DNA from: Gordonia sp. ABSL11-1
Lineage (GTDB): Bacteria > Actinomycetota > Actinomycetes > Mycobacteriales > Mycobacteriaceae
NCBI RefSeq assembly: GCF_030315685.1
Contig: NZ_JASXSI010000009.1
Span: 1-64,000, forward strand
Reading direction: 5' to 3'
DNA length: 64,000 nucleotides
Position numbers and translations under genes: made by a program. The notes beneath the pieces were generated by a model, which worked only from the letters and a program-made list of their open reading frames with translations, was not told the origin of the DNA and did no database searches. Positions 1 to 7,011 of the stretch are shown here, one piece after another. Numbering within the stretch: the first letter of the stretch is position 1; each line of letters opens with the position of its first letter.

Positions 1-18
1 GGTGACCAGAACCCGCAT
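1..18 (-). CDS. rmlB: dTDP-glucose 4,6-dehydratase RmlB, first six codons only (runs off the left edge)
   Basis: An ATG at 18-16 on the minus strand opens MRVLVT, the usual start of the Rossmann fold of RmlB-type dehydratases. An AAAGGA ribosome site lies 8 nt upstream (about 26-31). It is divergent from rmlA with 74 nt between the starts, and RmlB makes the next intermediate after RmlA in dTDP-rhamnose synthesis, so context supports the call. Only six residues are visible, so another NAD-binding sugar epimerase/dehydratase cannot be excluded. Confidence 0.55.
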
Positions 19-92
19 GACTGTGTCCTTTCGTGGGCGAGCGACGCGTGCAGGTGATGTTCGCTGACCGCGCTCACACTATTGTGTCCCAC

Positions 93-968
93 ATGCGCGG
101 AATCATCCTTGCCGGCGGGACCGGTACGCGCCTGCACCCGATCACGCAGGGCGTCAGCAAGCAACTGGTTCCGGTGTACGACAAACCGATGATCTACTAC
201 CCGCTCTCCACGCTGATGTTGGCGGGTATCCGTGACGTGCTGATCATCACGACGCCACATGACAGTGCCGCGTTCCGTGGACTGCTCGGCGACGGCGGTC
301 AGTTCGGGATCAGCATCAGCTACGTGACGCAGCAGTCGCCGGACGGGCTGGCGCAGGCATTCGTGCTGGGTTCCGATCACATCGGCGACGACTCGGTCGC
401 ACTCGTGCTGGGCGACAACATCTTCTACGGCCCAGGGCTGGGCAGTCGCCTGCAGGGATTCGAGAATGTCGACGGCGGAGCGATTTTCGCCTATTGGGTG
501 GCCGATCCGTCGGCGTACGGTGTCGTCGACTTCGACGAGACCGGGACGGCGGTTGCGCTGCAGGAGAAGCCCGACTGGCCGCGATCCAACTACGCCGTTC
601 CCGGCCTGTACTTCTACGACAACGACGTCGTCGACATCGCGCGCAACCTGAAGCCCAGTGCGCGAGGCGAATACGAGATCACCGACATCAACGCGCATTA
701 CCTCGACCGCGGAAAACTCGCCGTCCAGGTCCTGCCGCGGGGCACCGCGTGGCTCGACACCGGGACCTTCGATTCGCTGCTCGACGCGGGCAACTTCGTG
801 CGCACCGTCGAGCAGCGGCAGGGTCTCAAGATCGCCGTGCCGGAGGAGATCGCCTGGCGCCGTGGGTTCATCGACGACGCCGAGCTGGCCGCCCGCGCGG
901 AGAAGCTGCGCAAGTCGGGCTACGGAGACTATCTCCTGGAGCTGCTCGAACGAGGAAAGGGTCTTTGA
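93..968 (+). CDS. rmlA: Glucose-1-phosphate thymidylyltransferase RmlA
   Basis: Makes dTDP-glucose from glucose-1-phosphate and dTTP, the first step of dTDP-L-rhamnose synthesis (cytoplasmic); rhamnose links arabinogalactan to peptidoglycan in mycolata. The 291-residue product opens with [18 protein letters not shown], the nucleotidyltransferase signature, followed by the [17 protein letters not shown] segment, LGDNIFYG and the EYEITDIN motif, at the normal family length. The frame is open from 33, but the ATG at 93 gives the classical N-terminus. No ribosome site is visible; a TATTGT -10-like hexamer at 80-85 would put the transcript start at the ATG, i.e. leaderless. rmlC follows with no gap. 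Confidence 0.96.
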   Translation: MRGIILAGGTGTRLHPITQGVSKQLVPVYDKPMIYYPLSTLMLAGIRDVLIITTPHDSAAFRGLLGDGGQFGISISYVTQQSPDGLAQAFVLGSDHIGDDSVALVLGDNIFYGPGLGSRLQGFENVDGGAIFAYWVADPSAYGVVDFDETGTAVALQEKPDWPRSNYAVPGLYFYDNDVVDIARNLKPSARGEYEITDINAHYLDRGKLAVQVLPRGTAWLDTGTFDSLLDAGNFVRTVEQRQGLKIAVPEEIAWRRGFIDDAELAARAEKLRKSGYGDYLLELLERGKGL

Positions 969-1601
969 ATGCGGCTGCGTCCATTGGCGATCGACGGTGC
1001 CTGGGAGATCACGCCGGTCCAGCACGGCGACGACCGCGGACTGTTCGCGGAGGTGTTCAAAGGTGACCTGCTCGCCGAGGCCATCGGCCACCGCCTCGAC
1101 CTCGCCCAGGTCAACCTCTCGGTGTCGGCCGCAGGCGTGCTGCGCGGGGTCCACTTCGCCGACGTACCACCCGGACAGGCCAAGTACGTCACCTGCCCAG
1201 CCGGCGCGATACTCGACGTCATCGTCGACATCCGCGTCGGCTCACCCACTTTCGGCACATACGACACCGTGCTCCTCGACGACGTCGACCGCCGCGCCGT
1301 CTACCTCTCCGAAGGACTCGGCCACGCGTTCTGCGCACTCGCCGACGGATCCTCGGTCACCTACCTGTGCTCGACCGGCTACAACCCAACCGCCGAACAC
1401 GGCATCAACCCCCTCGACCCCGAACTCGGGATCCAGTGGCCGACGACGGCCCGGGACGGCACGCCCCTGGAGTACGAACTGTCGGCGAAGGACACCGCCG
1501 CGCCGGGATTGTCGGCGGCGCGGGACGTGGGTTTGTTGCCGGTGTTCGACGACGTCACCGGGTATCTGCGAGGGTTGGCGTCGGGTCCGGTGGGTGAGTA
1601 G
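969..1601 (+). CDS. rmlC: dTDP-4-dehydrorhamnose 3,5-epimerase RmlC
   Basis: Epimerises dTDP-4-keto-6-deoxyglucose at C3 and C5, the third rhamnose step. The cupin protein (210 aa) carries the family motif RGVHF with catalytic His62, Lys72 in the QAKYV segment, Tyr132, and the HGINPLDPELGIQWP stretch around 144-158. Its ATG directly follows the rmlA stop, so the two are surely co-transcribed and probably translationally coupled. The last ~25 residues (DVGLLPVFDDV...) form the usual C-terminal tail of actinobacterial RmlC. Confidence 0.95.
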   Translation: MRLRPLAIDGAWEITPVQHGDDRGLFAEVFKGDLLAEAIGHRLDLAQVNLSVSAAGVLRGVHFADVPPGQAKYVTCPAGAILDVIVDIRVGSPTFGTYDTVLLDDVDRRAVYLSEGLGHAFCALADGSSVTYLCSTGYNPTAEHGINPLDPELGIQWPTTARDGTPLEYELSAKDTAAPGLSAARDVGLLPVFDDVTGYLRGLASGPVGE

Positions 1602-1622
1602 CCGGGGTGCGTGGGGCCGAGA

Positions 1623-1970
1623 TCACCGCTGGTCGGGAGACTGATTCTCCGCATTCTGCAACGCGATCGCCCTCGCCAGCCGCGCGTATTTGATCTCGAG
1701 CTCGCGGAAGCGCAGGTAGGTCGAGACCGTGGTGAAGGCGAACGCGATGACCAGCAGGAACAGCACCAGATCCAGGCCACGCTGGATACCGATCTTGTTG
1801 GCCACCCAGGTGACGTCGTCCTGGCGCAGCATGGCATACACACCGAACACCACGAACGCGACGAACAGCAGCTTCACCCCGGCCGACGCGCGAGCGGTCC
1901 CGCGGTGGACGATGAAGAACGCGACCAAGGCCAGCACGCCCAGGATCGCCAGGATCTGCAACCAGATCAT
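1623..1970 (-). CDS. DUF2304 small membrane protein, probable partner of the upstream glycosyltransferase
   Basis: A 115-residue protein with three hydrophobic segments (about 2-21, 32-48, 66-84) and a charged C-terminal helix (YLRFRELEIKYARLARAIA) that looks coiled. It begins 5 nt after the stop of the GT2 gene at 1976, so the two are one operon. Family knowledge: DUF2304 proteins sit beside polyprenyl-phosphate glycosyltransferases; in M. tuberculosis the equivalent pair is Rv3631 (PpgS) and Rv3632, where the small protein boosts activity of the enzyme. An accessory or membrane-anchor role is therefore inferred. The frame stays open upstream inside the GT2 gene, but the ATG at 1970 is the natural start. 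Confidence 0.8.
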   Translation of the reverse strand: MIWLQILAILGVLALVAFFIVHRGTARASAGVKLLFVAFVVFGVYAMLRQDDVTWVANKIGIQRGLDLVLFLLVIAFAFTTVSTYLRFRELEIKYARLARAIALQNAENQSPDQR

Positions 1971-1975
1971 CGGGC

Positions 1976-2695
1976 TCACTTCCTCATACGGCCGTGGAGC
2001 AGACCGTCGGCGACGATGTTCACGCCGTTGATCAGGGACTGCCCCTTGGCTCGTGAGTAGTCGGTGTAGAGGATCGTCACGGGCTGTTCGGTGACCCGCC
2101 ACTGGTAGTGGTCGATGAGTGCGACGAACTCGGAGGCGTGGCTCATTCCGCTCATCATCAGGTCGAGGTCGTCGGCGACGGTCCGATTGAAGGCGCGTAA
2201 CCCGTTGTGCGCGTCGGTCAATCCGAGTCGACGTGTACGCGGACTCAGGAACACGATGGTGCGCAACGCCATTCGTCGGACGAGTGGTACCGATTCGCTG
2301 CGCCCCTCGGCGAACCGGGTGCCGACGACGATGTCGACCGGCTCGGTGCGCAGCCGGCCGACCATCGCGACGACGTCTTCGACGCGATGCTGACCGTCGG
2401 CGTCGAAGGTGACGAAGAAGCGGGCGTTCGGCTGGGCGCGCGCGTACTCGACCCCGGTCTGGATCGCGGCACCCTGACCGAGATTGACCGGATGGCGGAC
2501 GAGGCGGATGCCGTCGGCAGATGCCGCGGCGGCACGGATCTCGGCCGACGACCCGTCCCGACTGCCGTCGTCGACGCACACGATGTTCGGGAAGGTCCGC
2601 GCGGCCGCGGTCACCACGTCCCGGATCACCTCGGCCTCGTTGAAGACGGGTATGACCAGCCACACGTCATCGTTGCTGGTGGAGCCCGAGGTCAT
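1976..2695 (-). CDS. Family 2 glycosyltransferase, polyprenyl-phosphate sugar synthase type (PpgS-like)
   Basis: A 239-residue GT-A enzyme without membrane helices: WLVIPVFNEAEVI near the N-terminus, the VDDGSRDGS nucleotide-binding motif at about 41-49, NLGQGAAIQTG, and the FDADGQH metal-binding DXD-type motif around residue 100. These match dolichol-/polyprenyl-phosphate mannosyl- or N-acetylgalactosaminyl-transferases that load a lipid carrier at the inner face of the membrane. The DUF2304 partner 5 nt downstream points to the PpgS type (UDP-GalNAc to decaprenyl phosphate), but the donor sugar cannot be read from sequence. Divergent from the GT2 gene at 2745. Confidence 0.85.
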   Translation of the reverse strand: MTSGSTSNDDVWLVIPVFNEAEVIRDVVTAAARTFPNIVCVDDGSRDGSSAEIRAAAASADGIRLVRHPVNLGQGAAIQTGVEYARAQPNARFFVTFDADGQHRVEDVVAMVGRLRTEPVDIVVGTRFAEGRSESVPLVRRMALRTIVFLSPRTRRLGLTDAHNGLRAFNRTVADDLDLMMSGMSHASEFVALIDHYQWRVTEQPVTILYTDYSRAKGQSLINGVNIVADGLLHGRMRK

Positions 2696-2744
2696 GACGG
2701 TAACCCTAGCCGAGGCCCCCGCGGCGATGACCTACCCTGGTCGC

Positions 2745-3617
2745 GTGCCGATCGACGTGATGATGCCGTTCTACGGTGATGTCGCGCAGTTCCGGCAGGC
2801 GGTGTCGAGTGTGCTGGGTCAGCGCGACGGCGACCTGCGGCTGGTCGTCGTCGACGACTGCTACCCCGATGCCGAGCCGCGTGTCTGGCTGGAGTCCCTC
2901 ACCGACCCGCGGGTGCACTATCACCGCAACACGACCAACCTCGGGGTGAACGGCAACTTCCGACGATGCGTCGAGTTGGTCGAGGCCGACCACTTCGTGG
3001 TGATGGGCTGCGACGACGTGATGCTGCCGGACTACCTCGGGACCGTCCGCGCACTCGCGGCCGCGCACCCGGATGCGTCCGTCGTGGCGCCCGGCGTCGA
3101 GGTCATCGACGACCGCGACCGCGTCGTACGACCGCTGGCGGATCGGATCAAGTCCGTCCTGTCGCCGAACGCATCTCCGGGGACACCCGTCGTGCTCGCC
3201 GGTGAGTCGATGGCGACCAGCCTCTACCACGGGAACTGGACGTATTTTCCGTCGCTGCTGTGGCGCACTGCGCCCGTCCGCGAGGTGGGTTTCCGGCCCG
3301 GCCTCGAGATCGTGCTCGACCTGGCCCTGCTCGTCGACCTGGCCGCCGACGGCGGCTCCCTCGTCCACGACCCCACCGTCATCTTCCGTTATCGACGCCA
3401 CGACGCGTCGGTGAGTTCAGTGCAGGCCGTCGACGGCCGGCGCTTCGCGGAGGAGAACGCCTTCTTCGCCACCGAGGCACGACGATGCGCGGAGCGCCGG
3501 TGGCCGCGTGCCGCGCGGGCCGCCCGGCTGCACGCGACGTCGCGCCTCAATCACGCTCAGTCGCGGGTGGCGGCGGCCGTCGGAACCGTGTTGCGGCGGC
3601 CCAACGCGACGGCGTGA
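2745..3617 (+). CDS. Family 2 glycosyltransferase
   Basis: A 290-residue GT-A glycosyltransferase starting MPIDVMMPFYGDVAQFRQAV, with VVVDDCYPD (nucleotide-sugar binding), NLGVNGNFRRCVE, and MGCDDVMLP as the DXD-type motif. Substrate unknown; the setting beside rmlAC and a PpgS-like pair suggests a cell-wall glycan. GTG at 2745 is chosen although the frame is open from 2484, because it gives the canonical N-terminus and sits 6 nt after a TACCCT -10-like hexamer (2733-2738), which fits a leaderless transcript. The 3' end overlaps the convergent membrane-protein gene by 61 nt. Confidence 0.82.
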   Translation: MPIDVMMPFYGDVAQFRQAVSSVLGQRDGDLRLVVVDDCYPDAEPRVWLESLTDPRVHYHRNTTNLGVNGNFRRCVELVEADHFVVMGCDDVMLPDYLGTVRALAAAHPDASVVAPGVEVIDDRDRVVRPLADRIKSVLSPNASPGTPVVLAGESMATSLYHGNWTYFPSLLWRTAPVREVGFRPGLEIVLDLALLVDLAADGGSLVHDPTVIFRYRRHDASVSSVQAVDGRRFAEENAFFATEARRCAERRWPRAARAARLHATSRLNHAQSRVAAAVGTVLRRPNATA

Positions 3618-4831
3618 ACCAGCATCCCGACGACGGGACCGCCGGCCAGGGCGAGCGCGACACGGCCCTGGACTCCCACCGGTATCAGCAGTAGCGCGAC
3701 CGACGCGACGGTCGCGCACCACCAGCCTGCCGCGTACCAGCGATGCGCATCCACCGCGATCGCCGCGGCACCGGTGACGGTCAGCAGTGCGAGCACCGTC
3801 GCGCCCATCGTCAGGGCCGCCAGTGTCGCGCCGGGCAACCGGAAATCGGCGCCGAATACGCTCGTCATCAGCCACGGTCCGGCCAGCCAGGCGAGGCCTG
3901 AACCGGCGACGCCGATGGCCGCCACGCCCGTGGCGGGCGCGCGCAGCGCCGTCGCGAGGTGGTCGCGACCGTCGACGAAACGCGTGATCAGCACACCCTG
4001 AAAACTGTTCAGCGGCACCAGCAGCGGCGCCCGGGTGAGGGTGACGGCGAGGACCACAGCCCCGACGGTCGCGGTGTCCGCGGACCGCCCGGCCGTGGCA
4101 TTGATGAGTACCGGAAATCCCATCACCAGAACGGCACTCGCCGCGGCCGCGGCCATGGCGGTGAGCGTGTTGGCGGTCAGCCGTCGCGACCCGACGTCGC
4201 CGGGGAGACCGACCGCGTGCCGGGCGGACGGCGATGTCAGCAGGAGCAGCATCCAGGACACGGAACCGGTGACGGTGATGATCAGGAACGCCGTGACATC
4301 GGCTCCGACGACGACCGCGATGACGGCGCCGACGAGACGGATCAGTGCGTCCACGGACAGCAGGACGGCGAACGCACCCCAGGACACCGATCCCGACAGC
4401 GCACCCGCGAGGTGCGCATAGACGGCGAACGACGCCACCCCGACCGACAACAGCACCACCGACAGCCAGCGATGGTCGGTGAACACATGGGCACTCCACA
4501 GCGGCGAGGTCGCCGCGACGATCGCGCCGAGGATCCCCCCGATCGCGGTGTTGACCAGCCAGGGACGAGCGGTGGTCGCGGAGTGTCCGTCGACGGCGGC
4601 GCGCACCGTGCGGGTGGTCTCCTGCAGCTGTCCGTTCTGAGAGCCGGTCACCATGCCGTAGGCGGCCCAGAAGACGGCGAACACCGCGTAACCCGCCGCA
4701 CCGAGATATCGTGCGGCGAGCAGGAGTACGAGGTAGCCGGAGGCCGCTGCGACGAGCGTCGCGATCGTCACCCGACCGAGTGCCCCGGCGGCGGGAGGGT
4801 CCGCTGCCGGGAGGCGGTCGTCGTCGGACAT
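3557..4831 (-). CDS. Polysaccharide-flippase-like (Wzx/MATE-type) membrane protein
   Basis: The 424-residue product is almost all membrane: about 12 hydrophobic helices beginning with VTIATLVAAASGYLVLLLAARYLG, typical of the oligosaccharide flippase/MVF superfamily. It may move lipid-linked sugars made by the neighbouring glycosyltransferases; M. tuberculosis also has a large membrane protein next to its PpgS locus. The ATG at 4831 (MSDDDRLPAADPP) is chosen; the longer open frame up to 5278 lies inside the M1 peptidase gene and reads like a shadow. Begins 14 nt after the peptidase stop, so probably in the same transcript. Function by resemblance only. Confidence 0.72.
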   Translation of the reverse strand: MSDDDRLPAADPPAAGALGRVTIATLVAAASGYLVLLLAARYLGAAGYAVFAVFWAAYGMVTGSQNGQLQETTRTVRAAVDGHSATTARPWLVNTAIGGILGAIVAATSPLWSAHVFTDHRWLSVVLLSVGVASFAVYAHLAGALSGSVSWGAFAVLLSVDALIRLVGAVIAVVVGADVTAFLIITVTGSVSWMLLLLTSPSARHAVGLPGDVGSRRLTANTLTAMAAAAASAVLVMGFPVLINATAGRSADTATVGAVVLAVTLTRAPLLVPLNSFQGVLITRFVDGRDHLATALRAPATGVAAIGVAGSGLAWLAGPWLMTSVFGADFRLPGATLAALTMGATVLALLTVTGAAAIAVDAHRWYAAGWWCATVASVALLLIPVGVQGRVALALAGGPVVGMLVHAVALGRRNTVPTAAATRD

Positions 4832-4845
4832 CGCGGTCGGTTCGC

Positions 4846-6201
4846 TCAGGACGGCCCGGGGAACGACGGCAGCGCGGCGGTGAACAACCATTCGTCCCAC
4901 AGCGGTCCGAGGGACATCGTCGAGTAGTTCGCGGCCAGGGCGATGAAGTCCTCGGTGGTGGCCGACCCGTAGCGGTACTTGTCGGTCCAGCGACGCAGGA
5001 GCGCGAAGAAGTTGCCGTCGCCGATGCTCAGCCGCAGGGCGTGCAACGTCAACGCACCGCGCTTGTAGACCCAGTCGTCGAACATCCGTCGCGGACCGGG
5101 ATCGGCCAGGGTGGCCCGCACCGGATGTGCGGCGAGTTTCTCGTAGTAGTGGCGGGCCCACTCGGAGGCGCTCCTGCCGCCGGAGTGCTGACTCCACAGC
5201 CACTCCGCATAGCAGGCGAACCCCTCGTGCAGCCAGATGTCGCGCCACCGCGAGAGGGTCACCGAGTTCCCGAACCACTGATGGGCGAGTTCATGGGCGA
5301 CGAGCCGTTCGGCGTGGCCGGTGCCGTCGCAATGGTTCGCTCCGAAGGTCGAGAAACTCTGCGCCTCGATCGGGATCTCCAGCGAGTCGTCGGTGACGAC
5401 GACGGTGTAGCCGGGGAACGGATACGGGCCGAACATCTCGACGAAGGCCTCGAGCATCTCGACCTGCCGGCCGAAGTCGATGTCGAAGGTGCGCATCAGC
5501 CGGGGCGGCAGGATCGCCGTGACCGGTACCGGCTTGGTGGCCAACGTCTTTCTCTTGTACATCCCTATCTGCACCGAGGCCAGATAGGTAGGCATCGGTT
5601 CCACCTGGTGGTAGGCCCACGTGGTCTGGGCGGCCCGGGTGCGTTTGGACTCCAGCACACCGTTGGCCAGGGCGTAGTACGGGCTGTCGGTGGTGATGAC
5701 GATCCGGTAGGGGGCCTTCGCGCTGGGGTGGTCGTCGCACGGGAACCAGGACCCCGCGCCGTTGGGCTGGTTGGCACACAACGCGCCGTCGGTGAGCTCC
5801 TCCCAGCCGACTTCACCCCAGGAACCGCGGATGGGTCGCGGCGTTCCCGAATACCGGATCACGATGGTCATCGCGCCGCCCGGCGGTATCGGGGTGTCGG
5901 GGGTGATCGCGAGTTTGCGGTTGCGATGGGAGTACCGGGCGCGCTTGCCGTTCACCGATACCCGCGACACGGACATCGTCGACGCCAGGTCCAGGGTGAA
6001 ACGCTGCAGATGGATGAACGACGTCGCGGTCAGCGTGGCGACGCCTTCGAGCCGGTTCGGCGTGACCTTGTACTCGAGATCCAGGTCGTACCGCGAGATG
6101 CGGTACCCGAGGTTGCCGTTGTCGGGCAGGTACGGATCGAGAGCGTCGAGGGGAGCGCCGAGAAGGGGCTGACGTGGACCCTTGGCCGACTTTCCCGGCA
6201 C
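4846..6201 (-). CDS. M1-family zinc metallopeptidase (aminopeptidase)
   Basis: A 451-residue gluzincin. HELAHQWFGN at 303-312 is the HExxH zinc site; Glu326 (WLHEGFACYAEWLW) is the third ligand at the standard 18-residue spacing. The exopeptidase motif that is GAMEN in the family is changed to EAQSFSTFG (about 279-287), a form I associate with short bacterial M1 enzymes. An N-terminal beta domain (40-200) precedes the catalytic domain; the large C-terminal domain of longer M1 enzymes is missing. No signal peptide, so cytosolic. The start is GTG at 6201, supported by an AGGAGA ribosome site 5-6 nt upstream. Confidence 0.92.
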   Translation of the reverse strand: MPGKSAKGPRQPLLGAPLDALDPYLPDNGNLGYRISRYDLDLEYKVTPNRLEGVATLTATSFIHLQRFTLDLASTMSVSRVSVNGKRARYSHRNRKLAITPDTPIPPGGAMTIVIRYSGTPRPIRGSWGEVGWEELTDGALCANQPNGAGSWFPCDDHPSAKAPYRIVITTDSPYYALANGVLESKRTRAAQTTWAYHQVEPMPTYLASVQIGMYKRKTLATKPVPVTAILPPRLMRTFDIDFGRQVEMLEAFVEMFGPYPFPGYTVVVTDDSLEIPIEAQSFSTFGANHCDGTGHAERLVAHELAHQWFGNSVTLSRWRDIWLHEGFACYAEWLWSQHSGGRSASEWARHYYEKLAAHPVRATLADPGPRRMFDDWVYKRGALTLHALRLSIGDGNFFALLRRWTDKYRYGSATTEDFIALAANYSTMSLGPLWDEWLFTAALPSFPGPS

Positions 6202-6387
6202 TGACTCTCCTGTCTGTTCGAAAGCGACCAGGTGTCGCGGCGCGTTTTCCCCCGCTGCCGTCGTCGGTCGCGGACACTTAGGTTACCTGCCGCACCCCGG
6301 CTGCACCGGGCGGCAAGGTCGTGAGAAGCTGGAGAACCAAACCGGACCGCAGTCCGCTTCATTGGGGTCGGGAACGAAAGGGAGACC

Positions 6388-6813
6388 ATGTTCGGTGTAC
6401 GCAGCGTGACATTTTTCTTGGCGCGACTGATTCTCGGTTACATCTTCATCATGCACGGGTGGCAGAAGCTGCACACCAACGGAATCAGCAACGTGGAGAA
6501 GGGATTCGATGCCATGGGCGTCCCCGCTCCGGATCTGGCGGCGCAGTACGCGACCTGGGTCGAGTTCATCGGTGGCATCCTGCTGATCCTCGGATTGTTG
6601 CTGCCGATCGTGTCGATCCTGCTGATCGCGGACATGATCGGGGCAATCGCCTACGCCCACTGGGATGCCGGGTTCTGGAACAGCGATGGCGGATACGAGC
6701 TCCCGCTCGCCCTCATCGCCGGCCTGCTCGCCGTCGGCTTCGCCCAGGCGGGCACCGCTGCGGCGGACCACTATGTGTTCCGTCGTCGCCGTCGGGGTGC
6801 TGTCGTCGAGTAG
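6388..6813 (+). CDS. DoxX-family membrane protein
   Basis: 141 residues with four hydrophobic helices: VTFFLARLILGYIFIMHGWQK opens the protein as in DoxX proteins, followed by FIGGILLILGLLLPIVSILLIADMIGAIAYAH and a last helix LALIAGLLAVGFA. The tail is basic (RRRRR). DoxX-family proteins are membrane-associated and in mycobacteria have been linked to redox and thiol homeostasis; the exact job here is unknown. An AAAGGGAGA ribosome site lies 3 nt before the ATG. Monocistronic, convergent with the large synthetase gene. Confidence 0.88.
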   Translation: MFGVRSVTFFLARLILGYIFIMHGWQKLHTNGISNVEKGFDAMGVPAPDLAAQYATWVEFIGGILLILGLLLPIVSILLIADMIGAIAYAHWDAGFWNSDGGYELPLALIAGLLAVGFAQAGTAAADHYVFRRRRRGAVVE

Positions 6814-6834
6814 TCGGGTCCTGCCCTTTCTGTT

Positions 6835-7007
6835 GATCGAGTAGGTCGGAGCGTCAGCGGCGCCTCGCTTCGCTCGGTGCCTACTCGATCGGCGGGGTGA
6901 GGTAGGCCCTGGTGAGGTTGCCGTTTGGTCCGCAGACCGGACCAAACGGCAACCTCCGCACGATCTGCCCAGTACACGCTTCGCTCGGTGCCTACTCGAT
7001 CAGCGGG
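6835..7007. repeat. Intergenic repeat cluster (GATCGAGTAGG family)
   Basis: GATCGAGTAGG (6835-6845) and CCTACTCGATC (6880-6890) form an 11-bp inverted repeat. The 25-nt segment at 6866-6890 (core CTTCGCTCGGTGCCTACTC) recurs exactly at 6977-7001, each followed by GGCGGGG or AGCGGGG. The cluster lies between convergent doxX and the synthetase gene and flanks the hairpin at 6914-6956. It looks like a dispersed small intergenic repeat. Confidence 0.8.
6914..6956. terminator. Perfect 19-bp hairpin between convergent genes, probable bidirectional terminator
   Basis: Left arm 6914-6932 and right arm 6938-6956 are exact reverse complements (GAGGTTGCCGTTTGGTCCG), with a 5-nt loop CAGAC. It is placed 100 nt past the doxX stop and 55 nt past the synthetase stop. 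No T-tract follows, as is common for actinobacterial terminators, so the function is inferred from structure and position. Confidence 0.7.
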
Positions 7008-7011
7008 GAGT

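Noticed and set aside
929-1267. Long open frames on the opposite strand of rmlC and of many other genes
   Set aside because: They lie wholly inside convincingly coded genes and have the Arg/Ala/Pro-rich look of shadow frames in GC-rich DNA.
2484-2744. Upstream extension of the GT2 gene at 2745
   Set aside because: It runs inside the divergent PpgS-like gene and the promoter gap; the motif-bearing N-terminus starts at 2745.
4832-5278. N-terminal extension of the Wzx-like protein
   Set aside because: The residues are Arg-rich with no membrane pattern and overlap the M1 peptidase gene, which has strong motifs.
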